From: Nonomuraea helvata
Lineage (GTDB): Bacteria > Actinomycetota > Actinomycetes > Streptosporangiales > Streptosporangiaceae
Reading direction: 5' to 3'
Assembly (NCBI RefSeq): GCF_039535785.1
Contig: NZ_BAAAXV010000008.1
Span: 930,001 to 994,000, forward strand
DNA length: 64,000 bases
Below are positions 11,390 to 19,844 of this stretch, piece after piece. The notes beneath the pieces are model-generated. The model was not told where the DNA came from. It saw only the letters and a program-made list of their open reading frames with translations, and ran no database searches. Numbering within the stretch: position 1 is the stretch's first letter; every line of letters begins with the position of its first letter. The position numbers and the translations under genes were made by a program.

Positions 11390-13156
11390 ATGAAGATAAG
11401 ATCAAAGGCGTCGGCGGTGGCGATGACCGCCACTCTCGCCGTGGTCGTGTCCGCGTGCGGCGGCGGTGGTGGCAGCAAGAGCACCGGCGGCAGCGGCAGT
11501 GACGACAAGCCCGCCAGCCAGTACAACGCGGGCGTCACGCAGGTCGTCAACCCGTCGGACAAGACCGGCGGCACGCTCCACATGGGCATGCCCGGCGACT
11601 TCGACTCGGTGGACCCGGGTGACCAGTACTACGGCTACGCCTGGAACTTCTCCCGCTTCTACACGCGCGCGCTGACCATGTTCAAGCCGGTGCCGGGTGA
11701 GGAGGGCCTGCAGCTCGTCGGCGACCTGGCCGAGGACCTGGGCAAGCCCAGCGATGGCGGCAAGACGTGGACGTACAAGCTGCGCAAGGGCATCAAGTTC
11801 GAGGACGGCAGCCCCGTCACCGCCAAGGACGTCAAGTACGCCGTGGCCCGCTCCCTGGACAAGGACATCCTGCCCAGCGGCCCGACCTACTTCAACGACT
11901 GGCTCGACCTGCAGGGCTACACCGGCCCATACAAGATGAAGGACAAGCTCGACGACTTCAAGGCCGTCGAGACGCCTGACGACTACACCGTGGTCTTCCA
12001 CCTGAAGAAGGCCTACGGCGGCTTCGACTACTTCGCCATGCTCCCGCAGACGGCCCCCGTGCCCGCGGCCAAGGACACCGGCTCGAAGTACAAGGAGCAC
12101 CCGGTCTCGACCGGCCCCTACATGTTCAAGTCGCACGAGCTCACCAAGCGCATCGAGCTCGTGAAGAACCCCAACTGGGACCCGGCCACCGACCCCAACC
12201 GCAAGCAGCTCAACGACTCCGTCGAGGTGCTGCTCGGCCAGAACGAGGACGACCTCGACCAGCGTCTGCTGTCCGGCAAGATCGACATCAAGATCAACAG
12301 CACCGGTGTCGCGGCCAACGCCCGCAAGACGGTCCTGACCGACCCCAAGGTCAAGCAGTACGCCGACTCGGCCCCGATCGACCGGACCTGGTTCACCAAC
12401 ATCAACGGTGACGTCAAGCCGTTCGACAACATCCACTGCCGCAAGGCCGTGATGTACGCGGCCGACCGCTCCGCCCTCCAGGGCGCCTACGGCGGCCCGG
12501 ACGCCGGTGGCGACATCGCGCTGAGCCTCATGCCGTCGAAGATGACCGGCTACCAGAAGATCGACCCGTACGGCGTCGAGGCGAACCCGACCGGCGACAT
12601 CGCCAAGGCCAAGGAGGAGCTGACGGCCTGTGGCCAGCCCAACGGCTTCAGCACCACCATCTCCTACCGCAACGAGCGCGCCGCCGAGAAGCTGACCGCC
12701 GAGTCGCTGCAGCAGTCGCTCGGCCGCGTCGGCATCAAGCTGGAGATCAAGGGTTACCCGCAGGGTGACTACTTCAAGCTGTACGCCGGCAAGCCCGACT
12801 TCGCCAAGAAGAACAACCTCGGCCTCATGGTCTACGGCTGGGGCGCCGACTACCCCGAGGGCTTCGGCTTCTTCCAGCAGATCGTCGACAGCCGCGTCAT
12901 CCGCGACGCCGGCAACACCAACCTGAGCGTGAAGGACCCCAAGATCGACACGCTCATCGACCAGGCGGCCGCGGAGACCGACGCCACCAAGCGCAACGCG
13001 ATCTGGGCGGCGGTCGACAAGGAGGTCATGGACTCCGCGTACATCCTCCCCTACGTCTGGGCGCACGGCCTGTTCTACCGGCCGCCCACGCTGAAGAACG
13101 TCTTCGTCAGCCAGAACTGGGGCATGTACGAGTACCTCACGCTCGGCACCAAGTAG
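11390..13156 (+). CDS. ABC transporter substrate-binding lipoprotein, SBP family 5
   Basis: The 588-residue product has a lipoprotein signal: a positively charged start, a hydrophobic core and the lipobox VSAC with the lipidated Cys at 23, followed by a Gly/Ser linker. The rest is a DppA/OppA-type binding protein, with TWTYKLRKGIKFEDGSPVTAKDVKYA near residue 125-150 as the family signature. It would capture peptides or another solute outside the membrane for the two adjacent permeases. The ATG at 11390 was chosen because it gives the signal peptide directly. A strong hairpin follows the gene, which may keep this transcript more abundant than its downstream partners. Confidence 0.93.
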   Translation: MKIRSKASAVAMTATLAVVVSACGGGGGSKSTGGSGSDDKPASQYNAGVTQVVNPSDKTGGTLHMGMPGDFDSVDPGDQYYGYAWNFSRFYTRALTMFKPVPGEEGLQLVGDLAEDLGKPSDGGKTWTYKLRKGIKFEDGSPVTAKDVKYAVARSLDKDILPSGPTYFNDWLDLQGYTGPYKMKDKLDDFKAVETPDDYTVVFHLKKAYGGFDYFAMLPQTAPVPAAKDTGSKYKEHPVSTGPYMFKSHELTKRIELVKNPNWDPATDPNRKQLNDSVEVLLGQNEDDLDQRLLSGKIDIKINSTGVAANARKTVLTDPKVKQYADSAPIDRTWFTNINGDVKPFDNIHCRKAVMYAADRSALQGAYGGPDAGGDIALSLMPSKMTGYQKIDPYGVEANPTGDIAKAKEELTACGQPNGFSTTISYRNERAAEKLTAESLQQSLGRVGIKLEIKGYPQGDYFKLYAGKPDFAKKNNLGLMVYGWGADYPEGFGFFQQIVDSRVIRDAGNTNLSVKDPKIDTLIDQAAAETDATKRNAIWAAVDKEVMDSAYILPYVWAHGLFYRPPTLKNVFVSQNWGMYEYLTLGTK

Positions 13157-13207
13157 CAGGTCAGGCGGCCTCGCCGGACACGTACGTCGAAAGCAGGTGA
13201 AGGCTCC

Positions 13208-13236
13208 GGCGGCCGGGCTCACGAGGCCCGGCCGCC
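13208..13236 (+). terminator. 11-bp perfect hairpin between binding protein and permease
   Basis: GGCGGCCGGGC and GCCCGGCCGCC pair perfectly around a 7-base loop, 52 bp after the binding-protein stop and 14 bp before the permease GTG. It probably acts as a partial terminator or an mRNA-stabilising hairpin within the operon. Confidence 0.55.
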
Positions 13237-13249
13237 ATGGCCGAGATCA

Positions 13250-14263
13250 GTGTTCACATACATTCTCAGACGGTTGATAGCGGCCGTCATGCTGCTCTTC
13301 GTGGTGAGCATCGCGACGTTCGCCATCTTCTTCCTCGTGCCTCGGCTCGCTGGGATGTCCGCTGACAACCTCGCCTCGCGGTACGTCGGCAAGGCCGCCA
13401 ACGACCAGGTCATCCACGAGACCGCGATCCGGCTGGGGTTCTACGACCCGCTGGTCGTCCAGTACGGGCGGTTCGTGAAGGGCATCTTCGTCGGCGTGGA
13501 GCGCAACTACGGCCCCGGCGTCGAGCTGTGCCCGGCGCCCTGCCTCGGCTACTCGTACGTCACGCAGAACCCGGTCCTTCCCGACCTGCTCGACCGCATA
13601 CCGATCACCCTGTCGCTGGCGCTCGGCGCGGCCGTGGTGTGGGTGATCTTCGGCGTGGCCACCGGCGTGGTGTCCGCGCTGCGGCGCGGCAGCTTCTTCG
13701 ACCGCCTCTCCATGGGCGTCGCCTTGGCCGGCGTGTCGCTGCCGATCTTCTTCACCGGCATCGTGTCGCTGGCCATCTTCCGCGACCAGCTCGGCCTCGT
13801 CGGCGACGTCGCCGACTGGGTCCCCTTCAGCGAGGACCCGCTCACCTGGGCCAGCAACCTCATGCTGCCCTGGATCACGCTCGCCTTCCTGTACGCCGCC
13901 GGTTACGCCCGGCTCACCAGGGCGGGCATGCTCGAGACCATGTCCGAGGACTACATACGCACGGCCAGAGCCAAGGGCCTGCCCGAACGGGCCGTGGTGC
14001 TCAAACACGGGCTGAGAGCCACGCTCACCCCGGTGCTGACCATGTTCGGCCTGGACCTCGGCCTGCTGCTCGGCGGCGCCGTGCTGACCGAGAGCACCTT
14101 CTCGCTGCCCGGCATCGGCAAGTACGCCAGGGACGCCATCGAGCGCAACGACCTTCCCCAGGTGATGGGCGTCACCCTGGTCGCGGCCGCCTTCATCATC
14201 ATCGCCAACCTGATCGTCGACCTGCTCTACGCGGTCGTGGACCCGAGGGTGAGGCTGACGTGA
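13250..14263 (+). CDS. ABC transporter permease, peptide/nickel type (DppB-like)
   Basis: This 337-residue permease starts with GTG at 13250 (MFTYILRRLIAAVMLLFVVS), placing the first membrane helix at about 9-30. An external loop with two Cys (LCPAPCLG) precedes the five-helix permease core. The EAA loop reads YIRTARAKGLPERAVVLKHG. It is the usual partner of the DppC-like permease at 10335. Its stop overlaps the GTG of the next ATPase gene by four bases (GTGA), so translation is coupled. Confidence 0.9.
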   Translation: MFTYILRRLIAAVMLLFVVSIATFAIFFLVPRLAGMSADNLASRYVGKAANDQVIHETAIRLGFYDPLVVQYGRFVKGIFVGVERNYGPGVELCPAPCLGYSYVTQNPVLPDLLDRIPITLSLALGAAVVWVIFGVATGVVSALRRGSFFDRLSMGVALAGVSLPIFFTGIVSLAIFRDQLGLVGDVADWVPFSEDPLTWASNLMLPWITLAFLYAAGYARLTRAGMLETMSEDYIRTARAKGLPERAVVLKHGLRATLTPVLTMFGLDLGLLLGGAVLTESTFSLPGIGKYARDAIERNDLPQVMGVTLVAAAFIIIANLIVDLLYAVVDPRVRLT

Positions 14264-15288
14264 CCGCTTTTCTGCAGGTCAAGGACCTCAAGATCCACTT
14301 TCCGACCGACGACGGCCTGGTCAAGTCCGTCGACGGGCTGACGTTCGACCTCGAGCGTGGCAAGACGCTCGGCATCGTCGGCGAGTCCGGCTCCGGCAAG
14401 TCGGTCACCAGCCTCGGCATCCTCGGACTGCACAAGGGCAAGGGCGCCAACATCTCCGGGGAGATCTGGCTCGACGGCGAGGAGCTCGTCGGCGCCTCCC
14501 AGGAGCACGTGCGCGGGCTGCGCGGCAAGAAGATGTCGATGATCTTCCAGGACCCGCTGTCGTCGATGCACCCCTTCTACACGGTCGGCGACCAGATCAT
14601 CGAGGCGTACCGCATCCACCACAAGGTCACCAAGGCCGTGGCCAAGAAGCACGCCATCGACATGCTCGGCCGCGTCGGCATCCCCGAGCCGCAGCGCCGC
14701 GTCGACTCCTACCCGCACGAGTTCTCCGGCGGCATGCGCCAGCGCGCCATGATCGCCATGGCGCTGTCGTGCGACCCCGAGCTGCTCATCGCCGACGAGC
14801 CGACCACCGCGCTCGACGTGACCGTGCAGGCCCAGATCCTCGACCTCATGGTCGACCTGCAGCGCGAGTTCAACTCCGCGCTGATCATCATCACGCACGA
14901 CCTCGGCGTGGTGGCCGAGCTGTCCGACGACATCCTGGTCATGTACGCCGGCAAGTGCATCGAGTACGGCAGCGCCGACGACATCTTCTACCGTCCCGAG
15001 CACCCCTACACATGGGGTCTACTGGGATCGATGCCCCGGCTCGACCGGGAGCCCACCGAGCGGCTGCTGCCGATCAAGGGCTCCCCGCCGTCCCTGATCA
15101 ACGTGCCGTCGGGCTGCGCCTTCCACCCCCGCTGCCCGTACGCCGAGCGCACCGGGGGCAAGGCCAAGACCGAGGCGCCCGGCCTGCTCCAGACCGAGGG
15201 CGGCCACCTGGTGCGCTGCCACATGGACAGGACGGAGCGGCGGGAGCTGTGGGAGAACGAGATCAAGCCACTGCTGGAGACCCAGTGA
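14260..15288 (+). CDS. ABC transporter ATPase (DppD-like)
   Basis: The 342-residue ATPase has Walker A GESGSGKS, Q-loop FQDPLSSMHP, signature FSGGMRQRA, Walker B LLIADEPTTALD and the H-loop THDLG. The C-terminal oligopeptide-transporter extension contains conserved cysteines (CAFHPRCPYA and later VRCHM), known in related transporters to bind an Fe-S cluster. GTG at 14260 overlaps the upstream stop. It acts as one half of the heterodimeric motor at the cytoplasmic face, with the following gene as the other half. Confidence 0.93.
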   Translation: MTAFLQVKDLKIHFPTDDGLVKSVDGLTFDLERGKTLGIVGESGSGKSVTSLGILGLHKGKGANISGEIWLDGEELVGASQEHVRGLRGKKMSMIFQDPLSSMHPFYTVGDQIIEAYRIHHKVTKAVAKKHAIDMLGRVGIPEPQRRVDSYPHEFSGGMRQRAMIAMALSCDPELLIADEPTTALDVTVQAQILDLMVDLQREFNSALIIITHDLGVVAELSDDILVMYAGKCIEYGSADDIFYRPEHPYTWGLLGSMPRLDREPTERLLPIKGSPPSLINVPSGCAFHPRCPYAERTGGKAKTEAPGLLQTEGGHLVRCHMDRTERRELWENEIKPLLETQ

Positions 15289-16310
15289 CCGAGCCGACGA
15301 AAGAGCCGCTGCTTTCCGTGCAGAGCATGGAGAAGCACTTCCCTGTCACCAAGGGCCTCCTCAAGCGCCAGGTCGGGGCCGTCAAGGCCGTTGACGGGAT
15401 CAGCTTCGACGTGTTCAAGGGCGAGACGCTCGGCCTGGTGGGGGAGTCCGGCTGCGGCAAGTCCACCACCGGCCGCCTGGTCACCCGCCTCATCGAGCCC
15501 ACCGCGGGCAAGGTGATCTTCGAGGGCCAGGACATCACGCACATGGGGCAGGGCAGGCTCAGGCCGCTCCGCCGCGACATGCAGATGATCTTCCAGGACC
15601 CGTACTCGTCGCTCAATCCCCGCCACACGGTCGGCACCATCGTCGGCGCGCCGTTCCGCATCCAGGGTGTGCAGACCGAGCACGGCATCAAGCGGGCAGT
15701 CCAGGACATCCTCGCCCTGGTCGGGCTCAACCCCGAGCACTACAACCGCTACCCGCACGAGTTCTCCGGCGGCCAGCGGCAGCGCATCGGCATCGCCCGC
15801 ACGCTCGCGCTCAAGCCCAAGCTGATCATCGCCGACGAGCCGGTCTCCGCGCTCGACGTGTCCATCCAGGCCCAGGTCGTCAACCTGCTCGAGGACCTGC
15901 AGAACGAGCTGGACCTCACCTACGTCGTGATCGCCCACGACCTGTCGGTGGTGCGGCACATCAGCGACCGGGTGGCCGTCATGTACCTGGGCAAGATCGT
16001 CGAGATCGCCGAGCGGAAGCAGCTCTACGCCTCGCCGATGCACCCGTACACGAACGCCCTGCTGTCGGCCGTGCCCGTGCCGGACCCGAAGGCGCGCAAG
16101 GAACGCGAGCGCATCCGCCTGACGGGCGACGTGCCCAGCCCGCTCAACCCGCCGCCGGCGTGCCGCTTCCACACGCGGTGCTGGAAGGCGCAGGAGATCT
16201 GCAAGAAGGTCGAGCCGCCGCTGGAGGAGCTGGCCGGCGGCCACCGCGTCGCGTGCCACTTCCCGGAGAACGCCCCGGCGCCCGCCGCCGCCACCGCCAC
16301 CGCCTCCTGA
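15285..16310 (+). CDS. ABC transporter ATPase (DppF-like)
   Basis: This 341-residue ATPase carries Walker A GESGCGKST, Q-loop FQDPYSSLNP, signature FSGGQRQRI, Walker B LIIADEPVSALD and H-loop AHDLS. A Cys-containing C-terminal extension (ACRFHTRCWKA) matches its partner. The GTG start overlaps the stop of the DppD-like gene by four bases. It ends in an Ala/Pro-rich tail. The two ATPases are paralogues and presumably form a heterodimer. The gene closes the importer operon and converges on the response regulator. Confidence 0.93.
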   Translation: MTEPTKEPLLSVQSMEKHFPVTKGLLKRQVGAVKAVDGISFDVFKGETLGLVGESGCGKSTTGRLVTRLIEPTAGKVIFEGQDITHMGQGRLRPLRRDMQMIFQDPYSSLNPRHTVGTIVGAPFRIQGVQTEHGIKRAVQDILALVGLNPEHYNRYPHEFSGGQRQRIGIARTLALKPKLIIADEPVSALDVSIQAQVVNLLEDLQNELDLTYVVIAHDLSVVRHISDRVAVMYLGKIVEIAERKQLYASPMHPYTNALLSAVPVPDPKARKERERIRLTGDVPSPLNPPPACRFHTRCWKAQEICKKVEPPLEELAGGHRVACHFPENAPAPAAATATAS

Positions 16311-16433
16311 CCTCGGCTCCCGGGCCCGCCCGCGCCGGCCGCGGCGCGGGCCCTGATCGGGCCGGGTGCAGGCTGTAGCCCGTTGGGCCGTGGGGGGCCG
16401 TGGCCCGATGGGCTGTGTGGGGGCCGCGGCCCG

Positions 16434-16493
16434 CGCTCAGGTCGCTGAGCACGCGGCGCCAGGCCCCCGCTCAGGGCGCTGAGCACCCGGCGC
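16434..16493. terminator. Two tandem near-identical hairpins between convergent genes
   Basis: Two 26-bp direct copies (16434-16459 and 16468-16493, 24 of 26 identical) each contain GCTCAG and CTGAGC arms around a 4-base centre. They lie in the 190-bp gap between the convergent dppF-like and response-regulator genes, so they probably terminate transcription from both sides. Upstream, 16311-16433 is G-rich with no gene. Confidence 0.5.
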
Positions 16494-16504
16494 GGCGCCC
16501 CGGA

Positions 16505-17188
16505 TCAGGAATAGGTGCCCGGGGTGATCAGCCCCGTCTCGTAGGCCAGCACCACGGCCTGTACGCGATCGCGCAGCCCCAGCTTGGTCAGCACGTTCCC
16601 GACGTGTGTCTTGACCGTCGTCTCACTCACCACGAGCTTGGCCGCGATCTCCGCGTTGGACATGCCCTTGGCGATCAGCCGCAGGACCTCCAGCTCCCGC
16701 TCGGTCAGCCGGTCGAGCCGCGCCGGAGCGGGCTGTTCGTAGGCCGAGGGAAGGCGTGTGGCGAACCTGTCGAGCAGCCGCCGCGTCACACTCGGCGCGA
16801 CGATCGCGTCCCCGGCCGCCACCACCCGGATCGCCTGCACCAGCTCATCGGGCGGCACGTCCTTCAGCAGGAACCCGGAGGCCCCCGAGCGCAGCGCCTC
16901 CACGATGTACTCGTCCAGGTCGAACGTCGTCAGCACCAGCACCTTGGGCACATGCGCCGTGGGCGCCGCCTCCCGCACGATCCTGCGGGTCGCCTCGATG
17001 CCGTCGACCCCGGGCATCCGGATGTCCATGAGGACCACGTCGGGCAGCAGCGCGCGCGTCTGCTCCATCGCGTCCTTGCCGTCGCCGGCCTGGCCCACCA
17101 CCGTGATGTCGGGCTCGGCCTCCAGAATCAGGCGAAATCCCGTACGCAGCAGCGGCTGGTCGTCCACCAGCAGCACTCTGATCGTCAT
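16505..17188 (-). CDS. NarL/LuxR-family response regulator
   Basis: The 227-residue protein has a receiver domain with the acidic pair in LLVDDQP, the phosphoacceptor Asp in VVLMDIRMPG (about residue 54) and the conserved Lys in FLLKD. The C-terminal LuxR-type HTH is seen in LTERELEVLRLIAKGMSNAEIA and SETTVKTHVGNVLTKL. It is the expected partner of the histidine kinase at 18470-19663, which lies on the same strand but is separated from it by about 1.28 kb holding an IscB-like gene. AAGAAGG precedes the ATG at 17188. That ATG overlaps the TGA ending a frame that is open past the iscB stop, as if another gene end once lay there. Confidence 0.92.
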   Translation of the reverse strand: MTIRVLLVDDQPLLRTGFRLILEAEPDITVVGQAGDGKDAMEQTRALLPDVVLMDIRMPGVDGIEATRRIVREAAPTAHVPKVLVLTTFDLDEYIVEALRSGASGFLLKDVPPDELVQAIRVVAAGDAIVAPSVTRRLLDRFATRLPSAYEQPAPARLDRLTERELEVLRLIAKGMSNAEIAAKLVVSETTVKTHVGNVLTKLGLRDRVQAVVLAYETGLITPGTYS

Positions 17189-17288
17189 TGGACCTTCTTG
17201 GTGAATACTTTGGCCTTCAGGCCGGACAGATAACCGACTGCCGCGTTGTGGGACAGGGCCAGACGCTGCGTCGCCAGGCGGACCGCCG

Positions 17289-18401
17289 TCAGGGTGCGCA
17301 CGGGTGTTGTTCTCTCTGGGTCGTGTAGCCGTAGCCGTCGGCTCGCTGGAGCAGGCGGAGGTGCTTGTACAAGGTCTTGATGGGGCCGGTGGTGGTCTGG
17401 ACGGTGTGGCTGCCGGAGGTGCGGACGGCGACTCGCCCGGTGTGGGTTCCGGCGTGCTTGCCCTTTGGCACGATCGCGCGTACGAGGTCTCCGGTCTGGT
17501 AGCCGTGGATTTGCTTGGTGCGGGGCAGGCGCAGCCGGGGAAAGCCGAAGGCGTCGGTGCGGGTCCGGCAGTAGGTGCCTCTGCCGGTGGCGGCGACGAC
17601 GAGCATCCGGCTCGGCCAGGACGCCACGTGATCGAGTTGCCCCACGTGGAGGGCATCGAGGGTGTGGGATTTGGGGGCACCGGTGCGGTGCCGGTTCCAT
17701 TTCGTGCGGCCGCCGCTGCCGCGGCGCACGGGCAGGCCGGTCGCTGTCAACGACGCGTATAGAGCCCGCCTGGTGGCATTGACAGCGGCCGCATCCCGCA
17801 GCGGTGTCTTGGCTTGGGCGAGCAGCCGGGCCAGGATCGCCGGGCGCCTGGCAAGGAACTCGGTGACTGGCATGTTGTTCTTGGACTGGTTGCACGGCAC
17901 GCATGCTACGGTCAGGTTGCTGATCCGGTCAGAGCCGCCTCGGGAACGCGGCTGGATGTGGTCGATGTTCAGCGGAGTGTTTTCCGCCGCGCAGTAGGCG
18001 CACGCCCGGCCCCACTTCTCCAGCAGGTACTCGCGCACCTCATAACCGTGCAAGGTGCCGTGCTGATACTCCACGCCTTCCAGCGGCCGGCCCGCGGCCA
18101 AGGCGTGAGTGTCGAACCGCACCGTTTCTATATGGATGGCCCGCACGGGAGCCAGGCGGCGCAGCCGTTCCACGGTCTCACGACCGCGTGCTCCGCTTGC
18201 GCGGGTGACGCCCGCCACGCCAGGTGATGCGCGGTGAGTCTCCCCTTGACCATGTTGGGCACTCCGCTGCCTGAAGGCCTCCGCGTCCCGTTTCGTCCCT
18301 GCTCCGGGGTTGTCTGCTGACGCGGATTCCAGGGTCCGCCGCTGAGGAAGCACGGCGGAGTGGATCTGCTGACGTGTGTCCAACGTAGCCACCAAGGTCA
18401 C
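17289..18401 (-). CDS. IscB-like (OMEGA) HNH/RuvC nuclease, N-terminus missing
   Basis: The 370-residue frame matches the C-terminal two thirds of IscB, the RNA-guided nuclease family related to Cas9. Visible parts are RuvC-II (Glu92 in AIHIETVRFDT), the IscB hallmark EYQHGTLHGYEVREYLLEKW, and an HNH domain with CAYC, IDHIQPRSRGGSDR, SNLTVAC and PCNQSK (134-174). RuvC-III is DAAAVNATR through PKSHTLDA (Asp249), followed by a C-terminal region. The N-terminal PLMP domain, RuvC-I Asp and most of the arginine-rich bridge are absent. Residues 3-24 (LVATLDTRQQIH...) resemble the bridge start, while about 25-73 match nothing I know. A TTG at 18395 lies five bases after AAGGAGG and could be the real start. 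The RuvC site should be dead while the HNH could still nick. Confidence 0.75.
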   Translation of the reverse strand: MTLVATLDTRQQIHSAVLPQRRTLESASADNPGAGTKRDAEAFRQRSAQHGQGETHRASPGVAGVTRASGARGRETVERLRRLAPVRAIHIETVRFDTHALAAGRPLEGVEYQHGTLHGYEVREYLLEKWGRACAYCAAENTPLNIDHIQPRSRGGSDRISNLTVACVPCNQSKNNMPVTEFLARRPAILARLLAQAKTPLRDAAAVNATRRALYASLTATGLPVRRGSGGRTKWNRHRTGAPKSHTLDALHVGQLDHVASWPSRMLVVAATGRGTYCRTRTDAFGFPRLRLPRTKQIHGYQTGDLVRAIVPKGKHAGTHTGRVAVRTSGSHTVQTTTGPIKTLYKHLRLLQRADGYGYTTQREQHPCAP

Positions 18402-18460
18402 CTCCTTGTACGTGGTGGCTGGGTCTGGTCACTCCTGCCCGCCCCAGTCAGTAGGGCAGG
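18387..18460 (-). other. Two hairpins upstream of the iscB-like gene (possible guide-RNA remnant)
   Basis: On the minus strand a hairpin with CCTGCCC and GGGCAGG arms (18454-18460 and 18434-18440) is followed by AGCCACC and GGTGGCT arms (18414-18420 and 18387-18393). The second has an inner AAGG/CCTT pairing that buries the AAGGAGG ribosome binding site. IscB guide RNAs are normally encoded just upstream of iscB, so this may be a remnant of one or a translational control element. Confidence 0.25.
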
Positions 18461-18469
18461 CTCCAGCCT

Positions 18470-19663
18470 TCATGCCGGAGGAGCGAGTGACTGGCCATCC
18501 TTCAACGGGAACTTCGCCCGCACTTCGAAACCCCCGCTCGGTAGCGGACCGATGCTCAGGATTCCACCATAGAGCTCGACCCGCTCGCGAATCCCCACCA
18601 GACCGTGCCCTGACCGCGAGGACGGTCCGGCCGCGCCCAGCCCGTCGTCCTCGACCCGTACGTCCAGCTCATGGGGGTCGTGGCGGACGGTCACCACCGC
18701 CTTCGCCCCCGGCCCGGCGTGCCGCAGGCTGTTCGTCAACCCCTCCTGGACCAGCCGGTAGGCGGCCAGATCGACGCCGGCGGGCAGCGGCAGCGGCTCT
18801 CCCTCCACCAGCAGCCGCGTGGGCAGCCCGGCCTCGCGCATCTGCTCGGCCAGCGCGGGCAGGTCCCGCACGCCGGGCTGCGGGCCCAGCTCGGCCCGGG
18901 CGTCGGTACGCAGCACGCCGACGATGTTGCGCATCTCGGTCATCGCCATCCGGCCCGTGTGCTCGATCGCCGACAGCGCCTCTTGCGCCAGGTCGGGATC
19001 GGAGGCCAGCACCCGGCGCGCCGCGGCGGCCTGCACGGTCATCACGCTCACGTGGTGGGCGACCACGTCGTGCAGCTCGCGGGCGATCCGGGAGCGCTCC
19101 TCGGCCCTGGCCGCCCTCGTGTCGGCGGCGTGCGCCCGCTCCAGCCGTTCGGCCCGGTCCTTGAGCTCGTCCAGGTACGCCCGGCGCAGCCGCAGACTCC
19201 GGCCCGCACCCCACACCGCCACCAGCACCACGGCCACCACGACGTGCTCGCTCCAGCTCGCCGCCCTGACCGGGCCCGCCAGCGCGCCGAGCGTGTACGC
19301 CGCCAGCGAGACCAGCAGCCCGCCCAGCGCGACCGCCAGCCCGCGACAGGACGCCACCGTGTAGAGCAGCAGCAGCCCGGCCAGCCCGGACACGCCGGTC
19401 CCGTAGCCGAGCACGGCCAGCAACGTCTCCGGGACCAGCCACGCACACAGGGCCGCCAGCGGCCACCGCCTGCGCATCGCCACCGGAACGCACGCCAGCA
19501 CCAGCAGCACCCCGCCGAGCGGGTCCGGCATCCGCACGCCCTCGACCGGCAGGCCCTCCGCCTGGGGCCGGTCCGGGACGTAGAGCACGAACAGCGCCAC
19601 CGACGCCGCGGCCACCACTCCGGCGAGCACCGTGTCGTGGAACGTGGTCCGGTCTATGCGCAC
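18470..19663 (-). CDS. Sensor histidine kinase, HisKA_3 type
   Basis: The product (about 397 residues from GTG 19663) has five or six membrane helices in the first 160 residues, a short coiled region, then the dimerisation and phosphoacceptor motif RSRIARELHDVVAHHVSVM. A HATPase domain follows, with N-box LVQEGLTNSLRHA, DDGLGA and GHGLVGIRERVELYGG. Such kinases phosphorylate NarL-type regulators, here most likely the one at 16505. I chose the GTG at 19663 (VRIDRTTF) because it directly precedes the first helix; no strong ribosome binding site is visible. The frame is open further upstream to 19759. The cue is unknown. Confidence 0.88.
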   Translation of the reverse strand: MRIDRTTFHDTVLAGVVAAASVALFVLYVPDRPQAEGLPVEGVRMPDPLGGVLLVLACVPVAMRRRWPLAALCAWLVPETLLAVLGYGTGVSGLAGLLLLYTVASCRGLAVALGGLLVSLAAYTLGALAGPVRAASWSEHVVVAVVLVAVWGAGRSLRLRRAYLDELKDRAERLERAHAADTRAARAEERSRIARELHDVVAHHVSVMTVQAAAARRVLASDPDLAQEALSAIEHTGRMAMTEMRNIVGVLRTDARAELGPQPGVRDLPALAEQMREAGLPTRLLVEGEPLPLPAGVDLAAYRLVQEGLTNSLRHAGPGAKAVVTVRHDPHELDVRVEDDGLGAAGPSSRSGHGLVGIRERVELYGGILSIGPLPSGGFEVRAKFPLKDGQSLAPPA

Positions 19664-19844
19664 CGCTTCACTGTAGGGCGAGGTGAGAGCCCGTAACCTC
19701 CTCCCTCGGGAGGATTGCCGCCCGTACGCTCCTCCCTGCTCCTGGCCACCCGCCGGCAACCAGCGCCCCCGGCGGTGGCCGGCACGCCGCGGCCGCCAGG
19801 ACCAGGGCGGACGGGCGCATACCCCGCAGGACCTCAGGTGGGGG

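Larger units (their letters stand above)
17189..18469 (-). mobile_element. Inserted segment carrying an IscB-like gene between kinase and regulator
   Basis: Kinase and regulator genes of this type are usually adjacent, so the 1.28-kb segment between them looks inserted. It carries one IscB-like gene and, upstream of it on the same strand, two hairpins. No TnpA transposase, clear terminal repeats or target duplication was found, so the ends are not defined. The coordinates simply span the gap between the two flanking genes. An 11-base stretch GGCCTTCAGGC occurs inverted near 17213 and 18275 and could be chance. Confidence 0.45.

Noticed and set aside
11402..13222. 606-codon open frame antisense to the binding-protein gene
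   Set aside because: Same antisense GC-bias artefact; the sense frame has a signal peptide and full SBP family 5 body.
17289..18401. Calling the IscB-like gene an intact RNA-guided nuclease
   Set aside because: PLMP domain, RuvC-I aspartate and most of the bridge helix are missing.
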